The notes under the pieces are model-generated. The model was not told the origin of the DNA, searched no databases, and saw nothing but the letters and a program-made list of their open reading frames with translations. Below, piece by piece: positions 60,801-64,000 of a DNA stretch of 64,000 bases (within the stretch, counting starts at the first letter, position 1; each line of letters starts with the position of its first letter). A program made the position numbers and the translations under genes. Origin of the DNA: Ananas comosus (lineage: Eukaryota > Streptophyta > Magnoliopsida > Poales > Bromeliaceae). The DNA is taken from positions 2,996,231 through 3,060,230 of the forward strand of contig NC_033635.1 in the NCBI RefSeq assembly GCF_001540865.1, given 5' to 3'.

Positions 60801-63800
60801 ATTGAGGAAAGTAGAAACCGAACATGAAACTAGATAACTGTCAGCAATGAAAGATACGTAAGAATAGATTGTTCAAACTTGTTAGAAGCACCACGTAGGT
60901 GCCTGTATTGCCTAGGCTTTTAACTCAATTGGACTGCCAATTGGCCATCTGATTAGCCAATTTTCAGTTGCTTAGCCAACTGCCTAGATTTTCCGGAAAG
61001 ATAGTATTCCGAATCTTTTTACAATTGCTTTTCCTTTTCTCGTGATATAGAACCCATAAGGTCTAACATAACATCAGATGATGGGATATGAAAGCCTTCT
61101 ATCTACAATATTTTCAAATTTGAACTGGTAATGTTAGCATCTAAATCACATGTTATTTGGCTTGTAGTTAGTGAAGTCATGGATAGGTGGTTAAATACAT
61201 AAAAGCCAGCTAAACATACAGATTAACATTTGTGTAGCAATGGGCAAACCTTCTTTAGTCCCTTCCATCATTTGTTTGCACGAAATACTCATTGTTTTAT
61301 GAATGCTCATTTGTCATCTAAAAGGGTCTCCGCACTTCTCTGTATAAATTCCACTGCTGCTACTTCGGAGGAACAACACACTCGGATCTCCAACTTTTTT
61401 AGTACTGAAGTGATTTGACTTTGGAGTCTGTTATATTTATTCGATTCTAGCTCTATATCTTGTTAATCATAGTGGGACCAATCACTTCAATAAATTGACT
61501 TCTCTCTTTTTTTACCCTGGTCACATTTCAGTTTCTTGATGTAGTTCTAATCTGTTTGTCTTATGCCATACTATACAAGTTTGCAAATTTTTGCTTTGAT
61601 TACCTTTGAGTTTCAGGTTATTGTATCTAGGATGAGATACATATCGTCGCAAACAGAACGAGCAATACGTTTTGTAGGTCTATCAACTGCATTAGCTAAT
61701 GCTCGGTAAATTTGTAACTGCACATATTCTTCTTTACTTCTTTATTATCCTAGCATCAGCTTGAATGTTTCTTATATCTTTCATGCATTTTCTTCATCTG
61801 AGACTGCATGTCTAATTCATGGTTTAGGTTTCTGTTATAAATCTTTTTTTTATTCTTTAGCAACTGTTCTGTAGATGCCATCACATGCTCATTGAATGTG
61901 GAAAAGCTATTGAATATATATAAAATCTTTCCATAATGAATTGTCACATTAAGAAATCATGTTGCCGAGACAAAGATCTGCCTCATTTTATTATTATATT
62001 CACTGTTGAAGTGCCACACTATGCTGATGTCTGTTGCATTCATGACTTCAAAGCACTTGCTAAGCATCTTCTATTGAGACTAAAAGTTGTGGCAAGTAGC
62101 AAAGTCATTGACTGTGGTTTTGGCTATTATAAATCTACTCAACTTTTATCAGGAGATTATTTTATGTATTATCTTGTTACCTTTATTCTTAAGCCTAACA
62201 TTGTACAAAAGAAAAATGGTAAATAGATACTGAAATTAAACAAGCTATTAAGAAAGTGATACGCTTATCTAAAATGCTTATTCAATCTAATTGGAAGCAT
62301 GAATTTCATGATTTGTAACATTCCTTGAATGCTCTGCATTCCTATTTGAGATGGCAAGGCTGTCAACATGCAGCTAGGATCGGGATGCCATAAGGGGCTT
62401 GTTGAGAAGTGGTGAAGATATCCTTGATTCCCCGACTTGTAGGCATCATATATCACCATGGGATGGGAGTTTCTCATTCCCATACTTAATGGGAATGAGA
62501 ATTTCACAGGAGCATAGAGTTTCTCATAGCAGGCATCTTCCTTACAAAGTGAAGGGAATAATGTTTCTGCTTACATGTATGCCGTGGTGAGCTAGAAAAA
62601 TCACCTGGACGATCAAATTTAATGCATTGCTTTAATGCAGAATTTGAGATCAACAATTCTCTTGAACTTTTCTAAACATGCGAGACGAGAACCTTTAGCT
62701 TAGAGTACTGTAGTTTGAACAATATTATCCTTGAATTTTTCTCATGAAGCTATCTTCAGCTTTATATGAGCATGCATATTGTGAGATGTCTTTTCTTCTG
62801 ATCTCTTCAGTAACTTGGCTGACTGGTTGGGTGTTGGAGACATTGGTCTATTCAATTTCAAGCCTAGCGTGAGACCTGTACCTTTGGAAGTTCACATCCA
62901 GGTCGTATATTCATTTTCATGTTGGTTTTGTATTATTATTATTGCTTGATTCATTTTATCTTGGTCACCAATAGAATCTAATGCATGCCAGACTTGCTTG
63001 ATTAGATGCATTTATCAGACAATTGTGTGGAAGTACTATTAGGATCGTTTTTTTTTTCTTTTGCTTCTCCGTATCATACTTTGCTCGTCTTGCATTTTCT
63101 ATATTTATGTTTTCGAGATTCTAGCGTGTAAGAATTACTACAAATGCTGCGGCATCATATGAGTACACGCATTTGCCTGCTAGTCAGCCTGATTTTGGTC
63201 TATATTTGCTTAGGAGACAGCTATATTGATGTTATAGATTAATTATTCCTACTGGCTTTCAAGGTTGCAGTATAAAAACTGAGACTTCGTGTAGCAACCT
63301 ATTTGTGTCATTTCGGCTGATTTCAATTGATTATCTTGACTTTAGCTGACAGTTTGCAGATTTTGTATTGTGTAGGATATCTTACTTCCACTTTCTTTTA
63401 ACACTTGTACTTTGTCTAGTATTTTCAGCTTTAGTTGACGTGAATGTTGGCTTTTCATGGTGTTTATGTCCTCGTTGTTTAATTTGAATCTGAAAAAAAC
63501 TGTTTATGATTATTTTGTCTTTAAAATTTATCTCTTGCCTCTTGAATTTACACCTGCATATTTAACAGGGTTATCCAGGGAAATTTTATTGCCCAAGAAT
63601 GAATAGTATGAACAAACCAGCATATGCTGCTATTTGTACCCATTCACCTGCAAAACCAGTTCTTATTTTTGTTTCATCTCGCCGTCAGACGAGGCTAACG
63701 GCACTTGATCTAATTCAGGTGGGATATTACATACGGTTTTAACCACAAAGTGACACCGTAGCATTGTTAGTGCCTCTTATCAGTTTTAATTGCATCACAG

Positions 63801-64000
63801 CTTGCTGCATCAGATGAAAATCCGAGACAATTCCTGAATATGCCAGAAAATTCATTGGAGATGGTCCTTTCACAAGTCACTGATAATAATTTGAGGCATA
63901 CTCTACAATTTGGAATTGGGCTGCATCATGCAGGATTAAATGACAGAGACAGATCATTGGTTGAGGAACTCTTTTCAAATAACAAGATCCAGGTTCTTGT
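48363..64000 (+). CDS. DExH14 (ASCC3-like) Ski2-family RNA helicase, 5' about 1,600 codons
   Basis: Double-cassette DExH helicase homologous to Arabidopsis DExH14 (At5g61140) and animal ASCC3, involved in ribosome and RNA quality control; BRR2 is its paralogue. I place 37 exons: 48363-48469, 48596-48648, 49557-49725, 49985-50438, 50546-50611, 51341-51445, 51522-51824, 52222-52338, 52456-52515, 52699-52770, 52845-52961, 53038-53199, 53887-53952, 54041-54193, 54282-54365, 54883-54957, 55028-55159, 55269-55334, 55622-55687, 55785-55907, 56651-56800, 57660-57872, 57960-58115, 58214-58438, 58526-58627, 58724-58804, 58918-58998, 59321-59524, 59605-59721, 59852-59974, 60046-60135, 60212-60337, 60417-60479, 61617-61705, 62811-62901, 63569-63718 and 63801 to the end. 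All phases agree. Cassette 1: Walker A APTGAGKT (K467), DEVH 572-575, SATLPN, a Sec63 domain in exons 21-28. Cassette 2: APTGSGKT (K1315), DEIH 1413-1416, ST motif. The second Sec63 domain lies beyond the window. Both cassettes keep catalytic motifs. Confidence 0.95.
49260..49475. repeat. Degenerate TG/CA-rich tandem repeat in DExH14 intron 2
   Basis: Alternating purine-pyrimidine tract with a repeat of about 60 bp (CTGTTCATGCATGGGCATG, later CTGTTCATGTATGGGTAC). It accidentally opens several frames rich in Cys that are intronic. Confidence 0.7.
51845..51874. repeat. (AT)n microsatellite in DExH14 intron 7
   Basis: Fourteen or so AT units just after the exon 7 donor. Confidence 0.9.
62472..62502. 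repeat. Perfect hairpin in DExH14 intron 34
   Basis: TTCTCATTCCCAT and ATGGGAATGAGAA form a 13-bp perfect stem with a 5-base loop. The surrounding intron (61706-62810) has no exon-like signal and may be a transposon remnant. Confidence 0.75.

Noticed and set aside
1..64000. Search for phage, bacterial operon or defence-island structure
   Set aside because: All genes are spliced plant nuclear genes; no operon spacing, ribosome-binding sites or prokaryotic domains are seen.

Overview
This is nuclear DNA of a flowering plant. All genes have GT-AG introns, U/T-rich acceptors, telo-box (AAACCCTAA) and site II (TGGGCY) promoter motifs and plant-type MITEs and SINEs. The very GC-rich first exon of the J-protein gene points to a monocot, but I cannot name the species. 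One ambiguous base (34506) shows it is a draft assembly.

Layout. (1) 1-17.6 kb is a tandem array of units about 6.55-6.68 kb long (starts equivalent at 1, 6547 and 13226). Each unit carries an LTR-like segment, the 3' part of an F-box-associated-domain gene, and the promoter plus first 39 codons of a J-protein gene. In units A and B these are followed by a complete four-exon SF3B5 (SF3b10) spliceosome gene. In unit C the J-protein fragment continues into the intact gene. (2) 17.6-20.7 kb: the full J-protein (JJJ1/DNAJC21 type, 605 aa), a cytosolic 60S ribosome-maturation cochaperone. (3) 22.3-30.2 kb, minus strand: a nine-exon PHD-finger protein of the AIPP2/PHD-finger chromatin family (811 aa in my model), convergent with the J-protein. 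(4) 30.3-35 kb and 37.4-48.1 kb: gene-poor, AT-rich DNA packed with foldback elements, MITEs and tRNA-derived SINEs. (5) 35.1-37.4 kb, minus strand: a plasmodesmata callose-binding-like X8/CBM43 protein (182 aa). (6) 48.4 kb to the window end: the first about 1,600 codons (37 exons) of DExH14, the plant ASCC3/BRR2-like double-cassette helicase; its 3' end lies outside the window.

The genes do not form one pathway. Three (SF3B5, the J-protein and DExH14) are housekeeping RNA or ribosome functions, and at least the J-protein, PHD and DExH14 promoters show telo-box and/or site II motifs. I found no obviously new defence or enzymatic system. The most unusual structure is the tandem array, which has multiplied an intact core splicing-factor gene together with broken pieces of two other genes. 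It shows signs of gene conversion, compensating frameshifts, a hAT insertion private to one unit, and a possible in-frame J-domain/SF3B5 splice fusion. Secondary points are a GC-AG intron in DExH14 and several dispersed inverted-repeat families.
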